A DNA stretch of 64,000 nt from NCBI GenBank assembly GCA_964453155.1, contig CAYVQU010000001.1:15948-79947 (forward strand), read 5' to 3'. A model generated the notes under the pieces. The model did no database searches. It worked only from the letters and a program-made list of their open reading frames with translations, and was not told the origin of the DNA. This DNA comes from CAYVQU01 sp964453155 (lineage in GTDB: Bacteria; Chloroflexota; Anaerolineae; Anaerolineales; UBA11858). Positions 34,301 to 42,303 of the stretch are shown piece by piece (within the stretch, counting starts at the first letter, position 1; each line of letters begins with the position of its first letter). The translations under genes and the position numbers were made by a program.

Positions 34301-34487
34301 AAACCTGCTGTAAAGCATATGTTTTGCCAGCCAGATCAGAAACCGCAAAACTCAAGGCATACCAGGCCTGCGCATCATCTGGATTCTGACGCAAAATACC
34401 AATTAAAATTTCTCGAGCCTGCTCGATGTTTCCAGCTCTAATTTGATTTACCGCAGCTGTAAATGATTTTGCAGTGATGGCATCCAT
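31308..34487 (-). CDS. TPR-DppB-DppC fused ABC permease
   Basis: This 1059-residue protein joins three parts. Residues about 1-170 hold TPR-like repeats (NIEQAREILIGILRQNPDDA and WDAARALLQKILHSDPANDD) and should be cytoplasmic. About 205-555 is a DppB-type permease with its EAA loop MAKAMGLSERAIERKY near 445-460. About 620-1059 is a DppC-type permease with EAA segment YIEGARAYGAGNRR near 940 and a large extracytoplasmic insertion (about 656-842). The halves resemble the separate proteins at 36871-38217 and 38214-39356 closely, including the insertion, so this is a fused paralogue. It may form the whole channel in one chain. No ATPase gene directly adjoins it; OppD/OppF upstream may serve both. 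Confidence 0.9.
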   Translation of the reverse strand: MDAITAKSFTAAVNQIRAGNIEQAREILIGILRQNPDDAQAWYALSFAVSDLAGKTYALQQVLRLNPDNGNAREQLDRLEPQLKIQTAPQKTSSVPDSASQLSQAQVLIGQADWDAARALLQKILHSDPANDDAWYLLSQATQTLGLQKALLHQTLRVNAQHSEAMGALNNLERKPVILISDEQVRGNQKFDRFKGVIDFSKYSLKKLITLFFTVVIGVYLTILVANMGGYVDEIMRGMVAQQIMGFVMAGGLDEIPEKEQDAYLENMEWGLEESMGLHDPFMLRTVRWLFHGLTLNLGEARLNYFFKGIFQSGNRSVQEMVLERLPFTLILVGVANIIFFFTSIFVALFLSRKYGSWLDRMSAVLAALSSAPSWIYGILLILILAAQLRWLPFPVAIDLQYADYSRRFLGVLAKQLIMPVLAIFLSVFFQGVYAWRTFFLIYSQEDYVEMAKAMGLSERAIERKYILRPTFPYVITNFAMMMITLWETAIALELLFHWPGIGQLFLQAVTRFNNTSTPIIVAIVVIFAYILAITVFVLDLVYGLVDPKVRLGNNGNRMLTVRRSATWLTRVGAVPTVIFRGITELSHALSAIPNFLKSLFVGGWQGRKGLFNTQKSLVKELRRYPSALVGMAVILILIGVSIYTVFALPYNEAVVLWRTHTTDSWEKYPRNAAPGWTNWFRTEKLPETLILDTRAPAVTKVYEQVNAETTDVTVIFEFDYNYAQFPEELTLFFASEFDEKLPHVSLTWLTPDQREIRLSSFSLENPHIYRMVQDERLQRRLRGLAPQIGLFADPNFEEPTPLNGRYQLKVSGIVFESESDFEAEFVLYGRVHGIAGTDHHRRDLKVALLWGTPVALAFGLLGAVGTGLAAMFISAFGVWYGGWVDNLIQRITEINIILPTLPIAVMIYIMYSKSIWVILGVIVLLNIFGSSIKNYRAAFLQVKEADYIEGARAYGAGNRRIVFQYLIPRIVPILLPQLVIMVPGYVFYEATLAYLGLSDPYLPTWGKVVFDAFDNSAHLLGHYYWILEPIGLLMITGLAFALFGFALDRVINPRLREV

Positions 34488-34600
34488 GTTCTTAGGATTT
34501 TACGTGAAACTATCCAGTCCCACAATCAAAAATTCTATACTTCTTACCAATAAGCAAAACAAGCAGTTCATTCAACCCCCACAAAACCGATAGAAATATT

Positions 34601-34637
34601 CAGCCTTGCTTTGGGAAAAAATCTCAAAGCAAGGCTG
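34601..34637 (-). terminator. 13-bp hairpin ending the Opp operon
   Basis: CAGCCTTGCTTTG pairs perfectly with CAAAGCAAGGCTG. It lies about 22 bases after the small membrane gene on the minus strand. A six-T run sits in the loop and only a short AT-rich stretch follows, so termination may be partial before the fused permease gene. Confidence 0.55.
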
Positions 34638-34659
34638 AAAGTTTTTCAAACCAATAAAT

Positions 34660-34860
34660 CTATTTCCGACCGACTTTTGCGTACCAGGCGGCTCCGATTA
34701 TGCCCATAAGCAACCCACCTACAGATGCAAAATAGGACACGAAGTTAAGGAAAAAAGTGGATTTCAAAATACCCATTACCATCAGGAAGGGTGCCACAAA
34801 CCCAAATAGCACCATGAAAAACCCGATGATGATCAGTTGTCTTGGTCTAACTGTGTCCAT
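34660..34860 (-). CDS. Small two-helix membrane protein
   Basis: The 66-residue reading from ATG 34860 (MDTVRPRQLIIIGFF) overlaps the end of the OppF gene by 14 bases, which suggests coupling. Two hydrophobic helices are seen (about 9-28 and 36-58), with a short loop, and it ends in a basic AAWYAKVGRK. I do not recognise the family. Its position as the last gene of the opp operon suggests an accessory membrane subunit, or a protein unrelated to transport that is carried along. Confidence 0.65.
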   Translation of the reverse strand: MDTVRPRQLIIIGFFMVLFGFVAPFLMVMGILKSTFFLNFVSYFASVGGLLMGIIGAAWYAKVGRK

Positions 34861-35893
34861 TATCCTTATACAGCCAGCAATAGGTGGTGTGGCCCGCCTC
34901 CGTCGGTTCGAACTCGGGCGGATCTTCAACATCGCAGAGACCGGCAATCATCTTCGCACAGCGAGGATGGAACCGACAGCCAGCGGGTGGGTTAACCAAA
35001 CTGGGGGGCTCGCCAGGGGGAATCTCTTTGAAGGTTTTGGCATTATCGGCATCCGGCTCCGAGGTCCCTTGTAACAGGGCATCGGTATAAGGATGCAAGT
35101 GATCGTAAAGAATGCCATCCACGGGTGATTTTTCAATTAGCTGTCCGGCGTACATCACAAAGATGCGATCCGAGAAATAACGCACCGTTGAGAGGTCGTG
35201 AGTAATGTAGATCACGGCCAGGTTGTGGGTTTGCTGCAATCCTTCCAACAGCTTCAAGATTTCAACCCGTACGGAGGCGTCGAGCATCGAAACCGGCTCA
35301 TCGGCCACAATCAGTTTGGGTTCCAAAATCATCGCCCGGGCAATAACCACCCGCTGCTGCTGACCACCACTCAGCATGTGAGGGAACTTGTCGATGAAAT
35401 CATCTACTGGGTTCAACTTTACTTCGTCCATCACCCTGCGGATGCGTTCGGTGCGTTCAGCTTGGTCAGAGACACCGTTAATGATCAACGGTTCTGCTAA
35501 AATCCGTTCAATGGTCATGAAGGGCGGCAGCGCGCCATAGGGGTCCTGCTGGACAAAACCAATTTTCGAGCGGAACTTTCGCAGTTCCGAGCCAGATAAC
35601 TCGGTCAATTTTTGGCCATCAAACTCGACCTCACCACTGTGGGGCGTGTTGATACCCAAAATTGTTTTCATCAGGCTGGTTTTACCCGAACCACTCTCAC
35701 CAACGATGGCAATCGCATCACCGTACCCCAGGTCGAAGCTGACATTGTCAACCGCCCGGACGTAACCGGCATGGGCAAAACCCCACTTCTTTAATTCAAA
35801 CCATACTCGCAAATTTTGAATGGACAGCAGAGGTGCATCGCCATTATCCATCGTTTGTACGTTTTCAGTCATTTCTTTCAAATTTTCTGTCAT
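34847..35893 (-). CDS. Oligopeptide-type ABC ATPase (OppF/DppF-like)
   Basis: This 348-residue ATPase starts at 35893, with GAGGG upstream and eight bases after the OppD-like stop. Walker A is GESGSGKTS, the signature LSGGQQQRV, and Walker B LIVADEPVSMLD. The C-terminus has the Opp/Dpp extension with four Cys (GCRFHPRC, then GLC, then YCW), the pattern known to hold a [4Fe-4S] cluster in some family members. It pairs with the OppD-like ATPase as a heterodimer and drives the DppBC permease. The substrate depends on the binding proteins and is unknown. Confidence 0.94.
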   Translation of the reverse strand: MTENLKEMTENVQTMDNGDAPLLSIQNLRVWFELKKWGFAHAGYVRAVDNVSFDLGYGDAIAIVGESGSGKTSLMKTILGINTPHSGEVEFDGQKLTELSGSELRKFRSKIGFVQQDPYGALPPFMTIERILAEPLIINGVSDQAERTERIRRVMDEVKLNPVDDFIDKFPHMLSGGQQQRVVIARAMILEPKLIVADEPVSMLDASVRVEILKLLEGLQQTHNLAVIYITHDLSTVRYFSDRIFVMYAGQLIEKSPVDGILYDHLHPYTDALLQGTSEPDADNAKTFKEIPPGEPPSLVNPPAGCRFHPRCAKMIAGLCDVEDPPEFEPTEAGHTTYCWLYKDNGHS

Positions 35894-35901
35894 GATGCCC
35901 T

Positions 35902-36867
35902 CTATTCTGCGTGCAGCCAGCATTGAACCAGACGGCCTTCTTTATTGACGACCGGCGGGTCCTGGTCACATTTCTCAAAGCGGAAAGAACAGCGCGGGGC
36001 GAACCGGCAGCCCGGTTTGAGACCAATCAATGACGGGGGCTTACCTGGAATAAACTCAAGTTCCTGGTTGCCACGCAAACGCGGCACGCTGGCCATCAAT
36101 TTTTGGGAGTAAGGATGCAACGGAGCGTCGAAGAAGCGGTGGGCGTCACTGACCTCCACAATCTGACCCGCATACATCACGGCCACGCGTTCGGCCAACT
36201 CACTGGAAGTAGCGATATCGTGGGTAATGAGGATGAAGCTGACATCAAATTCTTGCTTGACCCGCTTGAGTAGGTTGAAGATGTTGGTTTGGGTCAACAC
36301 GTCGAGAGCCGAGGTAGGTTCGTCAAGGATGACGACTTCGGGGGTGGTTACCAAGGCCATCGCGATAGCCACGCGCTGGCGCATCCCACCGCTCAACTCA
36401 AAGGCATAGCGGTTCAAGAAGTCAACTGGCACACCCACTCGCTGGAACATGTCACTGGCATGAGCCAGGGCTTTCTCCTTCGAAATCCCTGCATGGATCA
36501 TCAGGGGTTCGGCCACCTGATCACCAACTTTGAGCACCGGGTTGAGGGCATTCATAGCTGCTTGGGGCACCATCGACATGCGCACCCAGCGGACCTGGCG
36601 CCGATATTCTTCGTCGCCCATGGCCATCAATTCCATTTCGTTGAGATTGACAGTACCGGCGTAAGTATCAATGTTGCGGGGCAACAATCGCAGGATAGCC
36701 CGAGCCAGGGATGTTTTGCCACAGCCCGACTCGCCCAGGATGACGATGGCATCGTTATAACCCAAATCGAGGTCAACTTTGTCCACCGCTTGTACAACCC
36801 CACCCGAAGCTCGGAAATAGAGTTGCAAATCTTCGATGTGTAAAAGTGGTTTGTTATTGTTCGTCAT
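35902..36867 (-). CDS. Oligopeptide-type ABC ATPase (OppD/DppD-like)
   Basis: This 321-residue ATPase has Walker A GESGCGKTS near 41-49, signature LSGGMRQRV, and Walker B VVILDEPTSALD. The C-terminal Opp/Dpp extension again has four Cys (GCRFAPRC, EKC, QCW), a possible [4Fe-4S] site. The start has GAGGT upstream and lies four bases after the permease stop. Together with the OppF-like gene it forms the motor of the importer. The fused permease elsewhere in the block has no ATPase of its own, so these may be shared. Confidence 0.94.
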   Translation of the reverse strand: MTNNNKPLLHIEDLQLYFRASGGVVQAVDKVDLDLGYNDAIVILGESGCGKTSLARAILRLLPRNIDTYAGTVNLNEMELMAMGDEEYRRQVRWVRMSMVPQAAMNALNPVLKVGDQVAEPLMIHAGISKEKALAHASDMFQRVGVPVDFLNRYAFELSGGMRQRVAIAMALVTTPEVVILDEPTSALDVLTQTNIFNLLKRVKQEFDVSFILITHDIATSSELAERVAVMYAGQIVEVSDAHRFFDAPLHPYSQKLMASVPRLRGNQELEFIPGKPPSLIGLKPGCRFAPRCSFRFEKCDQDPPVVNKEGRLVQCWLHAE

Positions 36868-36870
36868 GGA

Positions 36871-38217
36871 TTACAGACCTCGCAATCGGGGATTGAAGAT
36901 GCGGTCGAGAGAATAACCGATGGTGGCGAAAGCCAAACCGGTCATCATCAGCAGGACCGAGGGCTGCAGCACCCAATAGTATTGACCCACATACAGGGCC
37001 CCATTGGTGTTGGCCTCATTAATGATTTTGCCCCAAGTCGGCAGGATCGGGTCACCAAGACCGAGGACGGCCAGAGAAGCCTCCAAAAACACGAACGCGG
37101 GGATTAAAGTTACAAATTGGGGGATCAGCAGGGGAATGATCCGGGGGATGAGGTAACTGAAAATAATGCGGGTGTGACCAGCTCCATAAGCCTGAGCAGC
37201 CTCAATATAGGAGGAGGCTTTTACCTGCAAGAACATCGCCCGGTAGGTTTTGATCCCGCCACTAAAGATATTTAGCGCGATGATCACGCCCAACATCATC
37301 CAGATACTACGGGAATAAAATGTACCAACCATGATGAGAATTGGCAGCACCGGCAAAATCAGGTTGACCTCAGTGATCCGCTGAATTAGTTCATCCACCC
37401 AGCCACCCATCCAGACACCGATCGCAGCGATGATCATGGTGGTAATGGTGGTGCCAACAGCGGCAATCAAACCAAAGGACAAGGCAATCGGGGTCCCCCA
37501 TAACAAGGCAATCGACAGATCCCGGCGACGGTGGTCGGTTCCCGCCCAACCTGAAACCCGACCAAACATCACTAATTCGGCATCGACATCGACGCCTTCT
37601 TCAAAGACCAGACCGGTAATCTGAAGTTCATAATTGCCTTTGAGAGGAACCTGCTCTTCAGAATTGGGATCGGCAAACAAAGCTACTTGAGGGGCTTCCC
37701 CCTTCAACTTCCGCTGTAAACGCTCATCTTGTGAAACCCGGTAAGTCTGATGGCTTTTCTCCAAAGAAAGACTACTAAAGCGAATCTCGCGACCATCCGG
37801 CGTCACCCATGTAAGTGAGATATGGGAAAACTTCTCTTCGAAATCACTCTTGAAAATGAGGGAAATTTCATCCGGGAATTCATCGGCCTGATAATCGAAT
37901 TTGAAAGAGAACATAATGTCGGTCGATTCTTCACCGGCTTTTTCATATGTTTTAACAATTTCTTCATCAGCAGAATTCAATACCACAGTCTCGGGTAGTT
38001 TTTCATTGCGGAACCAGTTGACCCACACAGGGGCCGCGGTTTTGGGGGAGTTGTACCAGACTTCCTCGCCACCCCGCCACATGTAAACCGCCTCGTTATA
38101 GGGAATAGCAATCATTGTAAAAATGGAGATTCCAATCAGACCAAAGATGATCGCCAGCCCCACCATTGCGGAGGGATAATTTCTAATCTCAGAAAATGTT
38201 CTTTTTAACCAGTTCAT
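36871..38217 (-). CDS. DppC-type ABC permease with large extracytoplasmic insertion
   Basis: This 448-residue permease is about 150 residues longer than common DppC. The extra part follows the first helix (about residues 45-225) and is beta-rich: NEKLPETVVLNS, FKFDYQADEFPDEISLIFKS and ISLTWVTPDGREIRFSS. The same insertion occurs in the DppC half of the fused permease at 31308-34487. The core has the EAA loop YIEAAQAYGAGHTRI near 330. The start overlaps the DppB stop by four bases (ATGA). The insertion could contact the binding protein. Confidence 0.93.
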   Translation of the reverse strand: MNWLKRTFSEIRNYPSAMVGLAIIFGLIGISIFTMIAIPYNEAVYMWRGGEEVWYNSPKTAAPVWVNWFRNEKLPETVVLNSADEEIVKTYEKAGEESTDIMFSFKFDYQADEFPDEISLIFKSDFEEKFSHISLTWVTPDGREIRFSSLSLEKSHQTYRVSQDERLQRKLKGEAPQVALFADPNSEEQVPLKGNYELQITGLVFEEGVDVDAELVMFGRVSGWAGTDHRRRDLSIALLWGTPIALSFGLIAAVGTTITTMIIAAIGVWMGGWVDELIQRITEVNLILPVLPILIMVGTFYSRSIWMMLGVIIALNIFSGGIKTYRAMFLQVKASSYIEAAQAYGAGHTRIIFSYLIPRIIPLLIPQFVTLIPAFVFLEASLAVLGLGDPILPTWGKIINEANTNGALYVGQYYWVLQPSVLLMMTGLAFATIGYSLDRIFNPRLRGL

Positions 38218-39356
38218 GCTCGGCCTCGTTCTCCTACCCGTACCCGGGGATCTACCAGGGCATAGATGAAGTCCAACAAGAAGACGGTGATCGCCAAAAG
38301 ATAGGCGTAAATCACGCTGGAACCCACGATCACGGGGGTATCATACAGCCCAATGGCGCGGAAGAGGGCGCGCCCCAATCCTGGCCAGTTGAACGTGGTT
38401 TCCAAAATGATGGCCCCGGTCCAGAGACCGATCAACATCAGTGCAAAGGAGGTGATGATGGTCGGTAAGGTCGGGCGCAAGACATAGCGGCGTTCAATAT
38501 CTCGGGAGGACAAACCTTTGGCTTTGGCCATTTCAACGTAGTCTTCACTAGAATAAATCAGGAAGAACGTGCGCCAATTATAGGCGCTCAAGAAAACGCC
38601 ACTGATCAATTGGGCCATTACGGGCAAAATTAAATGCTTGCCAAGGCTCAAAGCATATTCTAGGGGATTATCTGGCGGCGGAGCATCAACCATCCCCCCA
38701 AAGGGTAGTACTCCCAAAACAGAAGCGAACAAAATGATCAAAAATAGACCATAAAACCAGCCGGGTGCAGATCCGGTGGGGGCCATACCAATGATCAATT
38801 TATCCAGGAAACTACCATAACGTCGGGAGAGGAATAAAGCCCCAAACAAGGCAATGAAGAATAACAACAGATTGGATAACCCCCACAATACCAGGGTGGA
38901 GGGCAGCCGTTCGAGGATGATTAATTTCACCGTTTTCGAACCGCTGTCACTGATCATCATTTCAGCCATCCCCAAATTGAGGGTAATAGCATCCCGTAAG
39001 AAGCCAAAACTGCGGACGATGAAGGGCTGATCCAACCCCAGGCGCTTTTCCAAAACGGCGACCTGTTCATCAATCAACCCCTGTTTTTCTTCGGGAGATA
39101 ACGCGCGCATTTCGGCACTTTGATCCTGGAAGATCGCCACCGAAACTTGCTCGCGAATGGCACCTTTGCGAATTTCATCCACGTACCCACCCATGTTGGC
39201 GATTAAGATGGTCAGGTAAATCCCAACCGTTACGGTCAGGGCCAAAACCACCAGGCGGGTCGCGGTGAAACGAGCTAATTTCGCAAAGTTGCCGCTGCCA
39301 GACTTCTGTTCCGATTTTTCGGATTCCGCTGGCACGGGCATCGTTGTTTCGCTCAT
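38214..39356 (-). CDS. DppB-type ABC permease
   Basis: This 380-residue permease has about six helices. A first helix near 30-50 (FTATRLVVLALTVTVGIYL) is followed by an extended outer loop (to about 115) that is longer than in E. coli DppB. The EAA loop MAKAKGLSSRDIERRYVLRP lies near 275-294. It forms the channel with the DppC-type protein encoded next. A separate promoter is likely, because a strong terminator lies between it and the upstream binding protein; three TTACAAA direct repeats at 39489-39516 may be its operator. Confidence 0.94.
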   Translation of the reverse strand: MSETTMPVPAESEKSEQKSGSGNFAKLARFTATRLVVLALTVTVGIYLTILIANMGGYVDEIRKGAIREQVSVAIFQDQSAEMRALSPEEKQGLIDEQVAVLEKRLGLDQPFIVRSFGFLRDAITLNLGMAEMMISDSGSKTVKLIILERLPSTLVLWGLSNLLLFFIALFGALFLSRRYGSFLDKLIIGMAPTGSAPGWFYGLFLIILFASVLGVLPFGGMVDAPPPDNPLEYALSLGKHLILPVMAQLISGVFLSAYNWRTFFLIYSSEDYVEMAKAKGLSSRDIERRYVLRPTLPTIITSFALMLIGLWTGAIILETTFNWPGLGRALFRAIGLYDTPVIVGSSVIYAYLLAITVFLLDFIYALVDPRVRVGERGRA

Positions 39357-39488
39357 ATCTCTTTTCCTTTCTTATTAGCGTCGCAATTGGCGACAAAAAA
39401 TCGATAGAGTAAGGTGGGCACCATACCCCTATCGACTTATATACTAATTTGGTTCACATTTTGTTCGAAAATTTGCTTAGGAATATGG

Positions 39489-39516
39489 TTACAAAGGATT
39501 ACAAATACATTACAAA
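39489..39516. promoter_or_regulatory. Three TTACAAA direct repeats upstream of dppB
   Basis: TTACAAA occurs at 39489, 39499 and 39510, so the spacings are 10 and 11 bases, one helical turn each. This pattern suits a protein binding one face of DNA. It lies about 130 bases ahead of the dppB start. A TATATA box without a good -35 lies near 39438-39443 on the minus strand, as expected for an activated promoter. Binding protein unknown. Confidence 0.45.
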
Positions 39517-39547
39517 TTTCAATACTGAAACCACATTCCTAAAAAGA

Positions 39548-39592
39548 TTTTCCAAAAAAAATCCTGGAGAGACACTGGCGTGTCTCTCCAGG
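39548..39592 (-). terminator. Strong terminator behind the permuted binding protein
   Basis: A 13-bp stem (CTGGAGAGACAC with GTGTCTCTCCAG plus one more pair) with a four-base loop is followed on the minus strand by eight T residues. It lies 18 bases after the stop codon and before the dppB gene. Confidence 0.92.
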
Positions 39593-39609
39593 GATATTAC
39601 TGTGTTAGG

Positions 39610-42228
39610 CTAGGGGGCCGTAACAAACTGGAAGGTGTCGCGAACGGGCACGAGGGCGCGTTTGGAAACGACGATCACAGCCAGTTGGTTGGAGCCTTCA
39701 GCCAAACCACCGGAGACATCGCCACTGATGGTGGCAGTCCAGTAGCCGTCTTCCACGGCTTCGGCATCACCGACGAATACGAGTTCGCCAGTGGCGTCGA
39801 AGACCAGGTAGCGGACCATGGAAATGTCATCGACAGCGTAAGGTTCGCCAGCGAGATCTACAAAGACATCGTAAACGGCCTCATCACCAATGGTGACGCG
39901 GTCGGCACCGTCCAAGAGAACCTCGGGGATCGGCGGGGCCGCGAAGCGGTCCCAGCGATTGGCGGCGTAGGGGAAGTCGGGGTTGTACTGCAGGATGATG
40001 GTGCCTTCAACCGGGAAAGCCTTCTGCATGTAGTACGGACCGGTGTTGACCCAGAAGTGGCCATAGCGGCGGTGCCATTCTTGCAGGTTGGCATAGCGGG
40101 CGGCGGCGTCATCAGCCGTGATGTACTGACCGAGGGTCGGTTCGTAAGGAATCAAACCATCGGCGGCAGCGGTATCCAGGTTGGCTTTCATGATGTCCAG
40201 GGTCGGACCAGCAATCCAGCTCATCCATTCCACACCGAGTTCTTCGGCTTTGTCGGCGGAGAAAGCAGCTTCACCATTGGCTTCGGCCATCCAGGCAGGA
40301 ACCAAAACGTGCCAAGCGAACTCACCGTCTTGCGATTGGGCGGAGTGCATTGCCCGACCGTTGGTGATGTTGTTCTCAGCATCCAGACCGTAAGCATCGG
40401 TGTAGTATTCCACCGTGAAGGGGCTCTCAGATGTAATCTTCCAGCCTTTGAAAGCGCTCATGAAGGTTTCAAAGCTCGGAACCTGAGCAGCATCGAAGAT
40501 TGGGGAGGCCTCTTTGGCCTGATCGAAAGTCATAATAGCGTACATGACGTGGTCAGCAATGGTGACCGGGCTGCCATCGTGCCATTTGACTTTGTCGAAG
40601 TAGTCATCTTCATAGGTCATGACAACTTTGGACAGAGCGGAAACGCCATCGGGGAAACGTTCACTGGCGGGAATGAAGACTTGGGCTTCGGCATCCCAGT
40701 CGGCCCAGGCGTCAGCGGGAACTTCGATGCTGCCAGCCGGAACGAATTCCAGGGTGGCCCAATCGAGGTTCTGCTCAACGGGCAGACCTTCTTCCACGTA
40801 AACCTCAGCCGATTGCAGCAGGTAAGGCAAGCGGAGACCGGTGAAGGGATCGGGAACCACGGCGAAGGTGTTCATACCACGGATGGGCATCATGTCGTAT
40901 ACCCAGTTGGTACCCGCAATCGGGTTCCAGGGCTCGGTCATAATGCTGGGCATCGCGATGGTCATCGAGCCACCGACCTGGTCGGTGAACTTGATGGTGT
41001 CGGCCCACAGCCAGGAGCCGTAGATCGAACCAGACAAGTCAGAGGCCAGGGCAACATTGGCGGCATGCGGGGCAATACCGGTGTCGTCCTTCAGCCAAAT
41101 GCGCTGGGAGTCGAGCAAGGTCTCGGTCAGGGCGGTGCGCATCAATTCGGCGCGCTCTTCGAGGTTGGCGAATTCACTGTTGTTCAGCTTGGTCGAAACG
41201 TCATAGAAGGTCTCCGAGGGGGAGTAAGCCTGCCATGGCGGGAAGGGCAAACCATCGGGGGTGTAGAAGAAGCTGAAGTTGCCAGCGGCATCACGGGAGA
41301 TGGCGGTGGAAACCCAACCACCGGTGTAGAAGTGGGCACAACCATCATCGGGGTTACCACGCAGCCAGCAGGGGGAAGCCTCAGAAGAGGTTTTGTAATC
41401 GCGCTGGACGGTGAAACCGATGTCCTCGAGCAAGTTGGAGACGTAGTCACCAATCTCAAGGCGCTCATCCTCAACACGGATCAGACCGATGAGGACGACA
41501 GGTTCGCCATTGTACTGCCATTTGCCATCAACCATTTCGGCACCCAGGGCTTCCATCTCGGCGGTGATAACTTCCACGGCTTTGTCAGGATTGTGGGCGT
41601 ATTTCAGAGCGATAGCGGCAATCGCGTCGGCCAACACTGCGGCATCTTTCGAAGCGTAGTTGATGGGCACGAAGCGGGGCACAGCCATACCACCGGTAAT
41701 TTCATCGGCAATATAGGCGCGGTCGACCAACCAGTTCATGGCTTCACGGATTTTGTCCGAGAAGAACGGGTTGAGGCGGCCATCGGTGAATTCGGCTGCA
41801 GTCGAGGGCATGAAGGTCAGGTCGTTGTAGTTACCATAAGCGGTCTGGTACGCCAGAACCTCAGAGTCGAAAATGCGCTGGGCAGGATCGGGCTCGGAGA
41901 TGTTGTAGGCGTAGACATCGATGTCGCCAGCTTCCAGGCGGGAAATGGCAGCATCGGTCTCGGGCTCTTCAACGAAAATGACGGTATCAAGCCAACCACC
42001 GTCGCGATCAACCGGTTCGGGCTCAGCTTCGACTTCGACAATTTTCTCGACTTCGACAACTTTCTCGACCTCAACGGTCTCGACGACTGTCTCTCCTTCT
42101 GTTTCGACAACCACGGTCTCAACTACCGTGATGGTCTCAGGCTCGGCAACGGGAGCAGGCTGGCAGGCAGCTAAAGCCATGCTAGCAACAACCAACAAAC
42201 CGAGCACAAGGGCTAATTTTTTATACAT
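39610..42228 (-). CDS. Large ABC solute-binding lipoprotein, apparently circularly permuted
   Basis: This 872-residue lipoprotein has lipobox ALAAC (Cys22), then a Val/Glu/Thr-rich repeat (about 30-68; VEKVVEVEK), then an SBP_bac_5-type fold with segments in an unusual order. AISRLEAGDIDVYAY (93-107) and KIREAMNWLVDRAYI (159-173), normally in the later half, come first. GGSMTIAMP (419-427) and WHDGSPVTIADHV (549-561), normally near the start, come later, followed by NTGPYYMQK. A C-terminal beta-rich module (about 770-872) closes it. It probably feeds the DppBC-OppDF importer encoded next. A strong terminator follows it and a long leader with two extra ribosome-like sites precedes it. Confidence 0.9.
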   Translation of the reverse strand: MYKKLALVLGLLVVASMALAACQPAPVAEPETITVVETVVVETEGETVVETVEVEKVVEVEKIVEVEAEPEPVDRDGGWLDTVIFVEEPETDAAISRLEAGDIDVYAYNISEPDPAQRIFDSEVLAYQTAYGNYNDLTFMPSTAAEFTDGRLNPFFSDKIREAMNWLVDRAYIADEITGGMAVPRFVPINYASKDAAVLADAIAAIALKYAHNPDKAVEVITAEMEALGAEMVDGKWQYNGEPVVLIGLIRVEDERLEIGDYVSNLLEDIGFTVQRDYKTSSEASPCWLRGNPDDGCAHFYTGGWVSTAISRDAAGNFSFFYTPDGLPFPPWQAYSPSETFYDVSTKLNNSEFANLEERAELMRTALTETLLDSQRIWLKDDTGIAPHAANVALASDLSGSIYGSWLWADTIKFTDQVGGSMTIAMPSIMTEPWNPIAGTNWVYDMMPIRGMNTFAVVPDPFTGLRLPYLLQSAEVYVEEGLPVEQNLDWATLEFVPAGSIEVPADAWADWDAEAQVFIPASERFPDGVSALSKVVMTYEDDYFDKVKWHDGSPVTIADHVMYAIMTFDQAKEASPIFDAAQVPSFETFMSAFKGWKITSESPFTVEYYTDAYGLDAENNITNGRAMHSAQSQDGEFAWHVLVPAWMAEANGEAAFSADKAEELGVEWMSWIAGPTLDIMKANLDTAAADGLIPYEPTLGQYITADDAAARYANLQEWHRRYGHFWVNTGPYYMQKAFPVEGTIILQYNPDFPYAANRWDRFAAPPIPEVLLDGADRVTIGDEAVYDVFVDLAGEPYAVDDISMVRYLVFDATGELVFVGDAEAVEDGYWTATISGDVSGGLAEGSNQLAVIVVSKRALVPVRDTFQFVTAP

Positions 42229-42303
42229 ATTTCCTTATTCCTCCATAGGATTTTGGGTTGATAAAAAAACTTGCAACGAGCAATAAATCTTTGTTTTATT
42301 TTT

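Noticed and set aside
39580..42174. Long open frame (864 codons) antisense to the 872-residue binding protein
   Set aside because: It mirrors the binding-protein gene. The protein is Gly/Val/His-rich without domains and has no ribosome site; the openness comes from codon bias of the real gene.
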